Assembly: GCF_003003035.1 (NCBI RefSeq)
Contig: NZ_PVTS01000002.1
Coordinates: forward strand, 62,001-126,000
DNA length: 64,000 nt
Origin: Marinilabilia salmonicolor
Lineage (GTDB): Bacteria; Bacteroidota; Bacteroidia; Bacteroidales; Marinilabiliaceae
Direction of reading: 5' to 3'
Under the pieces are notes generated by a model. It saw only the letters and a program-made list of their open reading frames with translations, did not search any database and was not told the origin of the DNA. Of this stretch, positions 30,362 to 43,558 are shown in pieces. Each line of letters starts with the position of its first letter. Position 1 is the stretch's first letter. The position numbers and the translations under genes were made by a program.

Positions 30362-30445
30362 ATTTTCCTGATATATGCAGAGTTTCTCAACCACAACCTG
30401 AAAACGGGAAGTAAAGCTATTTCAGGAGAGTCAAATGCTCCCTAA

Positions 30446-35142
<4,697 letters not shown>

Positions 35143-35149
35143 CACAGAA

Positions 35150-35473
35150 GAGGCGGTCCAAAAAGTACAATTTTAATGTCATTCTGAGTGCCTACCCCAA
35201 AAAAGTTTGGGGAATAATGTGTAAATGACAGAATTGGCTTGTCCCTGAAAGGGGCAAATTTTAATAACCCCGGGTCGATAACCCGGGGTAAGGCTGAACG
35301 ATTGGAATCAGGTCCCCGAATGGGGGCCAACAATTACAACCTTGACTTTCCGATTGTTGTAAAAATCTGTCATTGGTACCTTGTCGAAGAATCTGTTTGT
35401 TTGAAAAACAGCTGTTTCGACTACGCTCAACATGACACTTTTGGTGTGATTTATACTTTTTTTGACAGCCTCT
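35150..35473. mobile_element. MITE-like element 2 with internal insertion
   Basis: The ends are inverted repeats (AGAGGCGGTCCAAAAAGTAC on the left; the right end reads AGAGGCTGTC, a run of seven A, then GTATAA on the other strand). The inner arms TGTCATTCTGAG and CGCTCAACATGACA match those of the element at 24103-24243, in the opposite order. About 180 nt inside (35195-35375) carry another palindrome family, including the perfect hairpin CCCCGGGT-CGATA-ACCCGGGG (35268-35288). It is non-coding and ends just before GH95. Confidence 0.65.
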
Positions 35474-35520
35474 AAATGACCTTAAAAACGATTGTAAAAA
35501 CCATCACCAGTAAAATGTTT

Positions 35521-37824
35521 ATGAAAAAATCACTTCTCATATTCCTCTTTCTCACAGCAATCTGTTCATTGCTGTTTGCCGACAATCCTCCCTCTCCGCT
35601 GACGTTGTGGTACAATCAGCCGGCAAGTCAATGGGAAGAGGCCATTCCCATTGGAAACGGCCACATGGGGGCTATGATTTTTGGGGGCACAGACAAGGAG
35701 AGAATCCAACTAAATGAGGAAACAATCTGGACCAAACGAGATGAATTCTCCGACAAACCGGACGGACATAAATACATCAACAAGATTAGAACGTTGCTCT
35801 TTGAGGAACAATATGAAGAGGCAGAGACACTGGTCCGCCGACACCTGCTGGAAGACAGAATGCCAAACAACACCAACTCTTACCAAACCCTGGGCGATCT
35901 TTATCTTGATTTTGAGAAATTTGAAACCATAAGCCAATATCAACGTCAGTTGGATCTTAGTGATGCAATTGCCTCGGTCTCTTTTATCTCCGATGGAGTT
36001 CACTTCTCGAGAGAATACTTTTCATCGAATCCGGCCAATGCCACCATTATGAAAATATCGGCAGATCAACCAGGCCAGATTTCTTTTACGGCAAGGCTCA
36101 ACAGACCCGGTGATGGGGAGAATATCTCTGTGGATGGGCACACCATCATCATGAATCAGAAAGTGGATGACAAAGAGGGGGTTACTTATGAAACACGGGT
36201 TCAGATTCGTGCCAAAGGTGGGAAAACAGAGGCTACAGACAGACGCATAAAGATTACAGGTGCCGATGAAGTAGTGTTGATTCAGGTGGCAGCAACAGAC
36301 TACCGGGGAGAAGACCCCACCCTGCTGTGTAATAACTACCTGAATGATATTTCAGAAAAGAGTTATGAGCTTCTCCGAAAGGAACACATAAGTGATTATC
36401 AATCCCTGTTCAATCGCGTATCCCTGGACCTGGGAACTTCGGATGCCATCTATTTCCCCGTGAATGAACGACTGAATGCACTTCGAAAAGGTGCTGAAGA
36501 CCCGGCTCTGTTTTCATTGTACTATCAGTTTGGGCGATACCTGCTCATTTCATCATCACGCCCGGGTTCCATGCCGGCCAACCTGCAGGGATTATGGGAA
36601 AGCACATTAACACCTCCCTGGAATGCCGATTATCACATCAACATCAACATACAAATGAATTACTGGCCTGCTGAGGTCACCAATCTTCCTGAGTGTCACC
36701 TCCCTTTCCTGCATTTTATCGGACAACTCAGGGAAAATGGCCGGAAAACAACCAAAACACTCTATGGAGCCAGAGGATTTACTGCTCACCATACCACCGA
36801 CGCATGGCATTTTACCACTGCACAGGGACAACCGCAATGGGCAATGTGGCCGATGGGAGCTGCCTGGGCAACCACACACATCTGGGAGCATTTCTTATTC
36901 ACCCGTGACACTACATTTCTTAAGGATTATGGCTTTGATGTAATGAAGGAAGCAGCCCTTTTCCTCAGCGACTTCCTGGTTAAAGACCCTGAGACCGGAC
37001 TGCTTGTATCCGGCCCCTCCATGTCTCCCGAAAACACTTTTTTCACACCACAGGGCAATCGCGCTTCGGTGGTTATGGGGCCATCCATGGATCATCAGAT
37101 TATTCACCATCTCTTCTCATCGGTAATTGAAGCGTCCAAAGTCTTAGATGCTGAAGACCATTTCACCCGAAAAATCACCCGGCAGCTGAAACAACTTACA
37201 CCTCCGGAAATTGGTGAAGACGGACGCATTTTGGAGTGGTCTGAAGAACTAAAGGAAGCCGAGCCCGGACACCGCCACATGTCACATCTATACGGGCTAT
37301 ATCCCTCCAGTCAGTTTTCATGGCAAAAAACACCCGAGCTGATGGAGGCTGCCCGCAAAGTAATTGAAGAACGCCTGAAACACGGAGGTGGGCACACCGG
37401 CTGGAGTCGGGCCTGGATGGTAAATTTCTATGCACGCCTCAAAGACAGCAATGAAGCGTATCAGAATATGAGAGCTTTGCTGACAAAATCCACCCATCCC
37501 AATCTTTTTGACAATCATCCACCTTTCCAAATAGACGGAAACTTTGGTGGCACCGCAGGATTAACAGAAATGTTGCTGCAATCACATCAGGGTAATATTG
37601 AACTCCTGCCTGCATTACCTTCACAATGGAGGGAAGGATCTGTAAAGGGGCTTAAGGCCCGGGGTGGATATACCATTAACATATCCTGGAGCGATAGCGC
37701 CCTTACCACAGCAGAAATTAGTGGGCCGGTGGATACGGATGTTCCGGTGGTTTACAACGGGCAAGCCATCAATGTGACCATCTATAAGGGAGAAACGACA
37801 ATTATTCAGGTACAGGACTTTTAA
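35521..37824 (+). CDS. GH95 alpha-L-fucosidase, exported
   Basis: From the ATG at 35521 the product is 767 aa with a signal peptide (MKKSLLIFLFLTAICSLLFA). An in-frame ATG at 35476 lies at the edge of the MITE-like element and would add 15 residues. GH95 features are LWYNQPASQWEEAIPIGNGH at the mature N-terminus, DYHININIQMNYWPAE with His372, Asn374 and Asn376, SPEN with Glu504, and FQIDGNFGGTAG with Asp672. The His-x-Asn-x-Asn triplet is the form described for fucosidases; alpha-L-galactosidases of the family are reported to replace this His. GH95 inverts and typically removes alpha-1,2-fucose, as on H and B antigens, complementing GH29. Confidence 0.95.
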   Translation: MKKSLLIFLFLTAICSLLFADNPPSPLTLWYNQPASQWEEAIPIGNGHMGAMIFGGTDKERIQLNEETIWTKRDEFSDKPDGHKYINKIRTLLFEEQYEEAETLVRRHLLEDRMPNNTNSYQTLGDLYLDFEKFETISQYQRQLDLSDAIASVSFISDGVHFSREYFSSNPANATIMKISADQPGQISFTARLNRPGDGENISVDGHTIIMNQKVDDKEGVTYETRVQIRAKGGKTEATDRRIKITGADEVVLIQVAATDYRGEDPTLLCNNYLNDISEKSYELLRKEHISDYQSLFNRVSLDLGTSDAIYFPVNERLNALRKGAEDPALFSLYYQFGRYLLISSSRPGSMPANLQGLWESTLTPPWNADYHININIQMNYWPAEVTNLPECHLPFLHFIGQLRENGRKTTKTLYGARGFTAHHTTDAWHFTTAQGQPQWAMWPMGAAWATTHIWEHFLFTRDTTFLKDYGFDVMKEAALFLSDFLVKDPETGLLVSGPSMSPENTFFTPQGNRASVVMGPSMDHQIIHHLFSSVIEASKVLDAEDHFTRKITRQLKQLTPPEIGEDGRILEWSEELKEAEPGHRHMSHLYGLYPSSQFSWQKTPELMEAARKVIEERLKHGGGHTGWSRAWMVNFYARLKDSNEAYQNMRALLTKSTHPNLFDNHPPFQIDGNFGGTAGLTEMLLQSHQGNIELLPALPSQWREGSVKGLKARGGYTINISWSDSALTTAEISGPVDTDVPVVYNGQAINVTIYKGETTIIQVQDF

Positions 37825-37890
37825 ACTGCCTGACACCTAAAACTTTGAATTAACTATTTATCAGATAATCACAAAATTTCAAACCAATGA

Positions 37891-37957
37891 AACGAGCATG
37901 GCAACGGTTGCCTCAAAAGAGAATGTAAACAATCAACCATGCGAGTTCAATCAGACC
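37891..37957 (+). promoter_or_regulatory. Structured leader element, copy 4 (GH20 leader)
   Basis: AAC (37891-37893), GA, GCATG (37896-37900), hairpin GGCAA-CGG-TTGCC, CATGC (37938-37942), GA, GTT (37945-37947), CAATCAGACC. GH20 starts at 37983, 25 nt later. The 96 nt from the ATG at 37887 to GH20 nearly equal the GH2 leader more than 21 kb away. The same 13-codon frame (MKRAWQRLPQKRM) is present. Confidence 0.65.
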
Positions 37958-37982
37958 AATAACTTATATAAATTATTTACTG

Positions 37983-40316
37983 ATGAAAAAAGGACTATTA
38001 ACACTTTCAATGGCTTTGGGAATCACTCTTTTTGCCGGGTGCAACTCTCAAAAGGCCACTAAGGATGATCTTTCCATCATCCCCTTGCCGGTGGAAATGA
38101 CTGCCGGAACCGGAGAATTTAAACTAAACGGAGACACAAAAATTCTAACTTCTTCCGATAATGAAGAAGTCCTGGGAGTCGCCGGATATTTGTCTGAATT
38201 GTTGTCTCCGGCCACCGGATTTGCTTTCACCACAGAGTTGGCAACAGAAGCGGCAAAGAACACCATATTTCTGAAACTGAATCCTGAAATTTCAGGGGAG
38301 ACCGGCGCATATCACCTGACGGTTTCTGATGATCAAGTCATTATCGAAGCCCCTGAATCTATAGGCCTGTTTTACGGAGTTCAGTCGTTGCGACAACTCC
38401 TGCCTGCAGAAATTGAGTCATCCACAGTTCAGAACGGAATTTCATGGAATGTTCCGGCAGCGGAAATCAAAGACGAACCTCAATTTCAGTATCGGGGATT
38501 GCACCTCGACGTGGGTCGTCACTTCTTCCCGGTGAGCTTCATCAAAAAGTACATCGACCTGCTGGCCATGCATAAAATGAACAAATTCCACTGGCACCTC
38601 ACCGAAGACCAGGGATGGCGGCTGGAAATCAAAAAATACCCTAAACTGCAGGAAATTGCAAGTCAAAGAGAGGGTACCCTCATCGGACATGGAGGAGAAA
38701 CCCCGTTCGAATACGACAACAAACCCTATGGCGGCTATTACACACAGGAAGAAGCAAGGGAAGTGGTGGCGTATGCAGCAGAACGTTTTATCACAGTCAT
38801 TCCGGAAATTGAAATGCCAGGTCATGCAACGGCAGCGTTGGCCGCGTACCCTGAACTGGGTTGCACCGGAGGGCCTTATGAAGTGATCAAACGATGGGGC
38901 GTATTCCCGGACATTTATTGTGCCGGAGAAGAAAAGACCTTTGAGTTTCTGGAAAATGTATTGCTCGAAGTCATGGACATTTTCCCCAGCGAATATATCC
39001 ACATCGGAGGAGATGAAGCTCCGAAAGACCGATGGGAAGAGTGTCCCAAATGTCAGGCCCGCATTCGCCGGGAAGGATTAAAGAATGAACACGAACTCCA
39101 AAGCTATTTCATCACCCGAATGGAGAAATTCCTAAACAAACATGGACGCCAGATTATCGGATGGGATGAAATTCTGGAAGGTGGTCTGGCCCCCGGTGCC
39201 ACCGTAATGTCGTGGAGAGGTGAAGCAGGAGGTATTGAAGCTGCAAAGATGGGACACGATGTAATTATGACCCCCAATTCTCACCTTTATCTGGATTACT
39301 ACCAGACTGATCCTGAAAATGAACCATTGGGAATTGGTGGTTATCTGCCTCTCGAGAAAGTTTATTCATACCACCCCGTTCCTGAGGCCCTCACAGATGA
39401 AGAAGCCAAACACATATTAGGCGCTCAGGGCAATTTATGGACCGAATATGTAAAAACGGCCGACCATGTGGAGTATATGGTATATCCACGCGCCGTTGCG
39501 CTCTCTGAGGTTGTCTGGACTCCAAAAGAGCAAAGAGATTACAGCAACTTCCTGAGCAGATTGGAAAAGCACTACAAAAGGCTGGATATTCTGGATGTGA
39601 ATTACTTCTATGAAGTTCCTAAGCCTTCCTCCAACACAGCTAAAGCAGGTTTTCTGGAATCGACCCAAATAGCACTCAGCACTCCGCTGAAAAATACAGA
39701 AATCCGATATACGCTTGACGGCTCAGAGCCAACAGCAGAATCAGCACTTTACACAAAACCTGTAACCGTAGATAAAACCGGAGTATTAAAAGCCATTACT
39801 GTAAAAACATCAACAGGAGAGATCAGTAAAACATTGGAAATTCCGGTTACCAAAGTAGCCTACACCGCTCCAATTGAGAACATAACTCCGGGAGAAACCG
39901 GTCTGACATACAGTTATTACGAAGGTTTCTTCAGAACCGTAAAACAAATGGAGGAACAGCAACCGGAAAACACCGGAATTGTAACTTCAAAATGGATTCC
40001 GGAGGTTGTGAACAGTGCTTCCTTTGGTTTTACCTTCTCAGGACTCCTCCCTGTTGAAAAGAACGGTCTTTATCACTTTCATCTCTCCTCTGACGACGGA
40101 AGCAAAATGTACCTCAACGAACAGGAATTCATCGATAATGACGGACTCCATTCCAATCAAACAGTAATTGAACCTGCTGCTTTGAAAAAGGGGCTTTATA
40201 AAGTGAAAATTTATTTCACGGAAGGCGGAGGAGGATACAACCTCAACCTGAAAAGGCAATCGCCGGACGGTTCTGTAAAAGAACTTACTCCTGCTGATTT
40301 CTTCACTGAGAAATAG
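37983..40316 (+). CDS. GH20 beta-N-acetylhexosaminidase lipoprotein with PA14 domain
   Basis: The 777-aa product has lipobox LFAGC (Cys20), a GH20b-type N-terminal domain (about 30-160), the catalytic barrel (RGLHLDVGRHFFPVSFIKKY, FHWHLTEDQGWR) with the Asp344-Glu345 pair in HIGGDEAPKDRW, a chitobiase-like module (RYTLDGSEPTAESALYTKPV, about 573-615) and a C-terminal PA14 domain (about 640-775, YHFHLSSDDGSKMYLN). It releases terminal beta-GlcNAc or GalNAc. The leader carries element copy 4. After the stop a long stem-loop (40320-40389) separates it from the CBM9-like gene. Confidence 0.95.
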   Translation: MKKGLLTLSMALGITLFAGCNSQKATKDDLSIIPLPVEMTAGTGEFKLNGDTKILTSSDNEEVLGVAGYLSELLSPATGFAFTTELATEAAKNTIFLKLNPEISGETGAYHLTVSDDQVIIEAPESIGLFYGVQSLRQLLPAEIESSTVQNGISWNVPAAEIKDEPQFQYRGLHLDVGRHFFPVSFIKKYIDLLAMHKMNKFHWHLTEDQGWRLEIKKYPKLQEIASQREGTLIGHGGETPFEYDNKPYGGYYTQEEAREVVAYAAERFITVIPEIEMPGHATAALAAYPELGCTGGPYEVIKRWGVFPDIYCAGEEKTFEFLENVLLEVMDIFPSEYIHIGGDEAPKDRWEECPKCQARIRREGLKNEHELQSYFITRMEKFLNKHGRQIIGWDEILEGGLAPGATVMSWRGEAGGIEAAKMGHDVIMTPNSHLYLDYYQTDPENEPLGIGGYLPLEKVYSYHPVPEALTDEEAKHILGAQGNLWTEYVKTADHVEYMVYPRAVALSEVVWTPKEQRDYSNFLSRLEKHYKRLDILDVNYFYEVPKPSSNTAKAGFLESTQIALSTPLKNTEIRYTLDGSEPTAESALYTKPVTVDKTGVLKAITVKTSTGEISKTLEIPVTKVAYTAPIENITPGETGLTYSYYEGFFRTVKQMEEQQPENTGIVTSKWIPEVVNSASFGFTFSGLLPVEKNGLYHFHLSSDDGSKMYLNEQEFIDNDGLHSNQTVIEPAALKKGLYKVKIYFTEGGGGYNLNLKRQSPDGSVKELTPADFFTEK

Positions 40317-40319
40317 TCC

Positions 40320-40389
40320 GGAAACGGAACCGCAAAAGCAGTAATGGTCAAAGGGGACACACTGCTTTTGCGTGTTTCCTTCGGATTCA
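40320..40389 (+). terminator. Long stem-loop after GH20
   Basis: CGCAAAAGCAGT (40331-40342) pairs exactly with ACTGCTTTTGCG (40371-40382), extended outward by GGAAAC/GTTTCC. It starts 4 nt after the GH20 stop. There is no long T-run, so termination or 3'-end protection is inferred from position. Confidence 0.6.
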
Positions 40390-40535
40390 CTCTACTTCCA
40401 GATTTACCCCTTTTCACACAAATTTTTAAACTGATAAAAGGAAGCTGATTGTGACACCGCAACAAACAACCGGGATGTCATTCAAAAGATTATTGAACAA
40501 CAAGAAACGTAAAAACGGACTCTAGTTATCTCATC

Positions 40536-41183
40536 ATGAAAAAAATCACCATTCCATATTTAGACACACTATTTTCATCGCCGGAGGAAATCGTCGAAAT
40601 CCTTGATGAAAAAGGAGTGCAAGAAACCATTGAAACGGTCAACTGGAAAGAATTTCCTTACCAACCGCAGGTTTCATTTGCCATGGCTTACAACGAAAAC
40701 CATCTTTTTCTGAACTTTAAGGTACAGGAACAGCACATAAGAGCCATGGAAACCGAAACCAACGGAAATGTGTGGGAAGACAGTTGCTGTGAATTCTTCT
40801 GCGCCTTTGACGATGAAGGTTATTACAATATAGAAACCAATTGCATCGGCACTCAACTCATCGGGTGGGGAGCCAACAAAGAAGAAAGAACACTGCTGAA
40901 TCCGGAAACTATTGATGCCGTCCAGAAACATTCTACCCTGAAACGAAGAACCATTGAACCTCAAAGCGGCCGTTTTGAGTACCAGTTAACCCTGATTATT
41001 CCAGCAGCCACTTTTGTCAATCATCCGGGGGTGAAATTCACTTCAGGAATGCAACTCAAAGGAAATTTTTACAAGTGCGGGGACAAAACACCCGAACCCC
41101 ATTTTATTTCCTGGAACCCCATTGAAATTGAAGACCCCAACTTTCATCGACCGGATTTTTTCGGAGTCATTGAATTGGCATAA
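40536..41183 (+). CDS. CBM9-like carbohydrate-binding protein, no signal peptide
   Basis: The 215-aa product resembles carbohydrate-binding family 9-like proteins often found at the ends of Bacteroidota PULs: VSFAMAYNENHLFLNFKVQE, a WEDSCCEFF motif near residue 81, YYNIETNCIG, and FEYQLTLIIPAATF. No signal peptide or membrane segment is visible, so the protein looks cytoplasmic. That is odd for a glycan-binding module, and its role is not known. It is the last + strand gene of the PUL and converges with the LacI gene across a bidirectional terminator. Confidence 0.8.
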   Translation: MKKITIPYLDTLFSSPEEIVEILDEKGVQETIETVNWKEFPYQPQVSFAMAYNENHLFLNFKVQEQHIRAMETETNGNVWEDSCCEFFCAFDDEGYYNIETNCIGTQLIGWGANKEERTLLNPETIDAVQKHSTLKRRTIEPQSGRFEYQLTLIIPAATFVNHPGVKFTSGMQLKGNFYKCGDKTPEPHFISWNPIEIEDPNFHRPDFFGVIELA

Positions 41184-41187
41184 ACCA

Positions 41188-41224
41188 AAAAAGAGCAATA
41201 CAGAAAACCTGCATTGCTCTTTTT
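41188..41224. terminator. Bidirectional terminator
   Basis: AAAAAGAGCAAT (41188-41199) pairs with ATTGCTCTTTTT (41213-41224). It lies between the convergent CBM9-like and LacI genes and has A/T runs on both sides. Confidence 0.85.
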
Positions 41225-41251
41225 AAATAAAATATCACTCCCTAATCTCCC

Positions 41252-42304
41252 TCATTCATAATACTGCACATTCTCTTTGGTTACCACATCCAGCGGAAGG
41301 TATTTGATTTGCTCCACCTGCTTTTTAAACACCAGGTAGTCCGCCAAAAGCTTCACGCCCCAATAACCCTGACCATGCGGATTCTGATTTATCAGAAAAT
41401 CTATAACCCCACTGTTCAGCAGTTCCCTGTTTTTTAACAAAAGGTCATAACCAACCAACTGAAAATGCTTCAGGTTATGTTTGATCAGAAAATCTGCAAG
41501 AACAAAAGAGCGGGAGTTGGTGACAAAAAATCCCCGCAAATCAGCATTTGATTCCAACAGTTTATTCATGTGATGATTAAAACGCGTTGTATCTTCCCAA
41601 AAATCTACCTCCGTACGAACGATCTGGTACCCATCAGAACGAAGGTCCTCAAAATAATCCAGAAACCCCTGTTCTTTGCGAACCAGGTGCGTTGAGTTGG
41701 TTACCTGCTCATCTAAATGAACCACCATAAAAGTGCCCGGCTTCTTGCATCCGTAATGGAGTAATCTGCCGGCAAGCAACCCGCTCTGATAGGAATCCTG
41801 CCCCACATAGGCCACCGGTTCATAATCGGGAATATGCGTATTAAAAAGATTAAATGGCACCTTTTCCTGCTTCCACTTATTCAAAAAAGCCAGCGATTCC
41901 CGATAAAAAATGGGAGCCACCAAAATACCGCTGTAATGACTCGAACTGACTTTCTGCGCTTCCCTTTTGAATGATTCCGAATCTTTCTGATTAAACAGAA
42001 ATTTATCAACTACCACTCCATATTGGCGCAGCTGATCTGCAGCCTCCTCAACCCCGGCGAAAGGAGCATTCCAATATTCGTCATTACCGGGGTTGGGAAT
42101 AATTGCCGCAATACGATATTCTCCGGATGAAACCAGGGCACGGGCCATGATGTTTGGCTCATAATCCAGCGCTTCCATCGCCTTTTTAATTCGCTTTTTT
42201 GCATCCTCCGAAACCCTGCCCCTGTTGTGAAGCACACGGTCAACGGTTCCGGCAGACACACCTGCCTGTTCGGCAATATCTTTTATGCGGGCAATCTTTT
42301 TCAA
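41252..42304 (-). CDS. LacI-family transcriptional regulator
   Basis: The 350-aa product has a LacI helix-turn-helix at about residues 5-50 (RIKDIAEQAGVSAGTVDRVL, then NRGRVSEDAKKRIKKAME, where the hinge helix follows) and a periplasmic-binding-protein-like sensor domain (AAIIPNPGNDEYWNAPFAGV onward). It is the third gene of the - strand operon after NagB/PIG-L and the MFS permease (14 nt gap to the permease). It probably represses this operon through the palindrome at 45526-45543 and is released by an amino-sugar or sugar phosphate. The effector is not visible from the sequence. Confidence 0.93.
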   Translation of the reverse strand: MKKIARIKDIAEQAGVSAGTVDRVLHNRGRVSEDAKKRIKKAMEALDYEPNIMARALVSSGEYRIAAIIPNPGNDEYWNAPFAGVEEAADQLRQYGVVVDKFLFNQKDSESFKREAQKVSSSHYSGILVAPIFYRESLAFLNKWKQEKVPFNLFNTHIPDYEPVAYVGQDSYQSGLLAGRLLHYGCKKPGTFMVVHLDEQVTNSTHLVRKEQGFLDYFEDLRSDGYQIVRTEVDFWEDTTRFNHHMNKLLESNADLRGFFVTNSRSFVLADFLIKHNLKHFQLVGYDLLLKNRELLNSGVIDFLINQNPHGQGYWGVKLLADYLVFKKQVEQIKYLPLDVVTKENVQYYE

Positions 42305-42318
42305 AAAGGTTGATTTTT

Positions 42319-43539
42319 TTAATTTCTGACTTTATGTCCCTTTAAGGCATAATAAAGGATATACAAAAACAAAGGAAGACAAAGCCAATATGCATTTTGT
42401 GCTCCAAACATATCCTTCAGAAAGCCATACAAGGTAGGTATTAATGCACCACCAACAATAGCGACCACCATCAGTGATCCACCTGCTTTGGTAAAACGTC
42501 CCAGATCCGTCATAGCCAGCGGCCAGATAGCAGGCCACATCAACGCAGCTCCAAGTGCAATAAGCACTACGAAGAAAATTGAAATTTCCTCAGGCGCCAG
42601 AACCACCATAAAAGACCCCACGATTGCGGTAACCGTACTTATTACCAAAGCCTTTGACTGACTGACGTATTTGGGAATCAAAATAATACCGGCAATATAG
42701 CCAACTACCATTCCTACCGGGGCAATCCATGCATACCATTCAGGATTGGCGAGTCCCAGACTCTCGGCATAATCAACCAATGTCCCCAGCGCAACCGTTT
42801 CAACACCCACATAGAAAAACAGGGCAAGAACACCTAACAATAAGTGATGGAACTGAAAAATTGATGTCTTCTTAGCGGCATAAGGACAGTCATCGGCACT
42901 TTCTTCATCTTCACCAACTGCTTTCACTTCCGGAAGGGGTGAAATCAATGCAATCAACCCCAAAAGGAGAAATACCCCAATGATGATGTAGAAAGGCAAG
43001 GTAGTGTCGGAGAACGTTACCTGATCCACACTTTTTCCAATCACCAAAGCAAGGAATAACGGTGCTACAGGCCATGCCAGCTTATTCAGGATTCCCATAA
43101 TACTCATTCGCTGTGCGGCACTATCAATAGGCCCCAAAATGGTCACATAAGGGTTTACTGTTGCCTGAAGAAAGGTATTTCCCATACCACTCAAAAATGA
43201 AGCTGCCAAAAACAAAGGAAGACTCTCCATTTGTCCCGAAGGAATATACAGATAAAAGCCGATGGAGAACAAAAGGAATGACAAAGCCATGGTCTTTTTG
43301 TAACCGATACGGGCAATCACAAAGGATGCAGGATACCCAAAAATCAGAAATGCGGAGAAGGTAGCTGCCAGCACCAGATACGATTCAGCAGAACTAATAC
43401 TCAGCTCGCTTTTCAGCAGTGGTATCAGATAACTGTTAATTCCGAGGGCAAACCCGATGGAAAAAAACATCATCCCCAAAATGGCGAGTGCAACCAACTG
43501 TGTGCTGCCTCTCTTTTCAGATGCAATTTGATTACTCAT
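42319..43539 (-). CDS. MFS sugar permease (FucP/NagP-like)
   Basis: The 406-aa protein has about 12 hydrophobic helices and the FucP-type N-terminus (ALAILGMMFFSIGFALGINS, SYLVLAATFSAFLIFGYPAS). A charged central loop (KAVGEDEESADDCPYAAKK) separates the two halves. It lies between the NagB/PIG-L gene and the LacI gene with gaps of 19 and 14 nt. This makes it the probable inner-membrane importer of GlcNAc or a related amino sugar released by GH20 and GH84, like NagP-type permeases. Substrate is inferred from context; fucose or galactose import cannot be excluded. Confidence 0.88.
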   Translation of the reverse strand: MSNQIASEKRGSTQLVALAILGMMFFSIGFALGINSYLIPLLKSELSISSAESYLVLAATFSAFLIFGYPASFVIARIGYKKTMALSFLLFSIGFYLYIPSGQMESLPLFLAASFLSGMGNTFLQATVNPYVTILGPIDSAAQRMSIMGILNKLAWPVAPLFLALVIGKSVDQVTFSDTTLPFYIIIGVFLLLGLIALISPLPEVKAVGEDEESADDCPYAAKKTSIFQFHHLLLGVLALFFYVGVETVALGTLVDYAESLGLANPEWYAWIAPVGMVVGYIAGIILIPKYVSQSKALVISTVTAIVGSFMVVLAPEEISIFFVVLIALGAALMWPAIWPLAMTDLGRFTKAGGSLMVVAIVGGALIPTLYGFLKDMFGAQNAYWLCLPLFLYILYYALKGHKVRN

Positions 43540-43558
43540 AATAGATTTCTTTCAAGAT

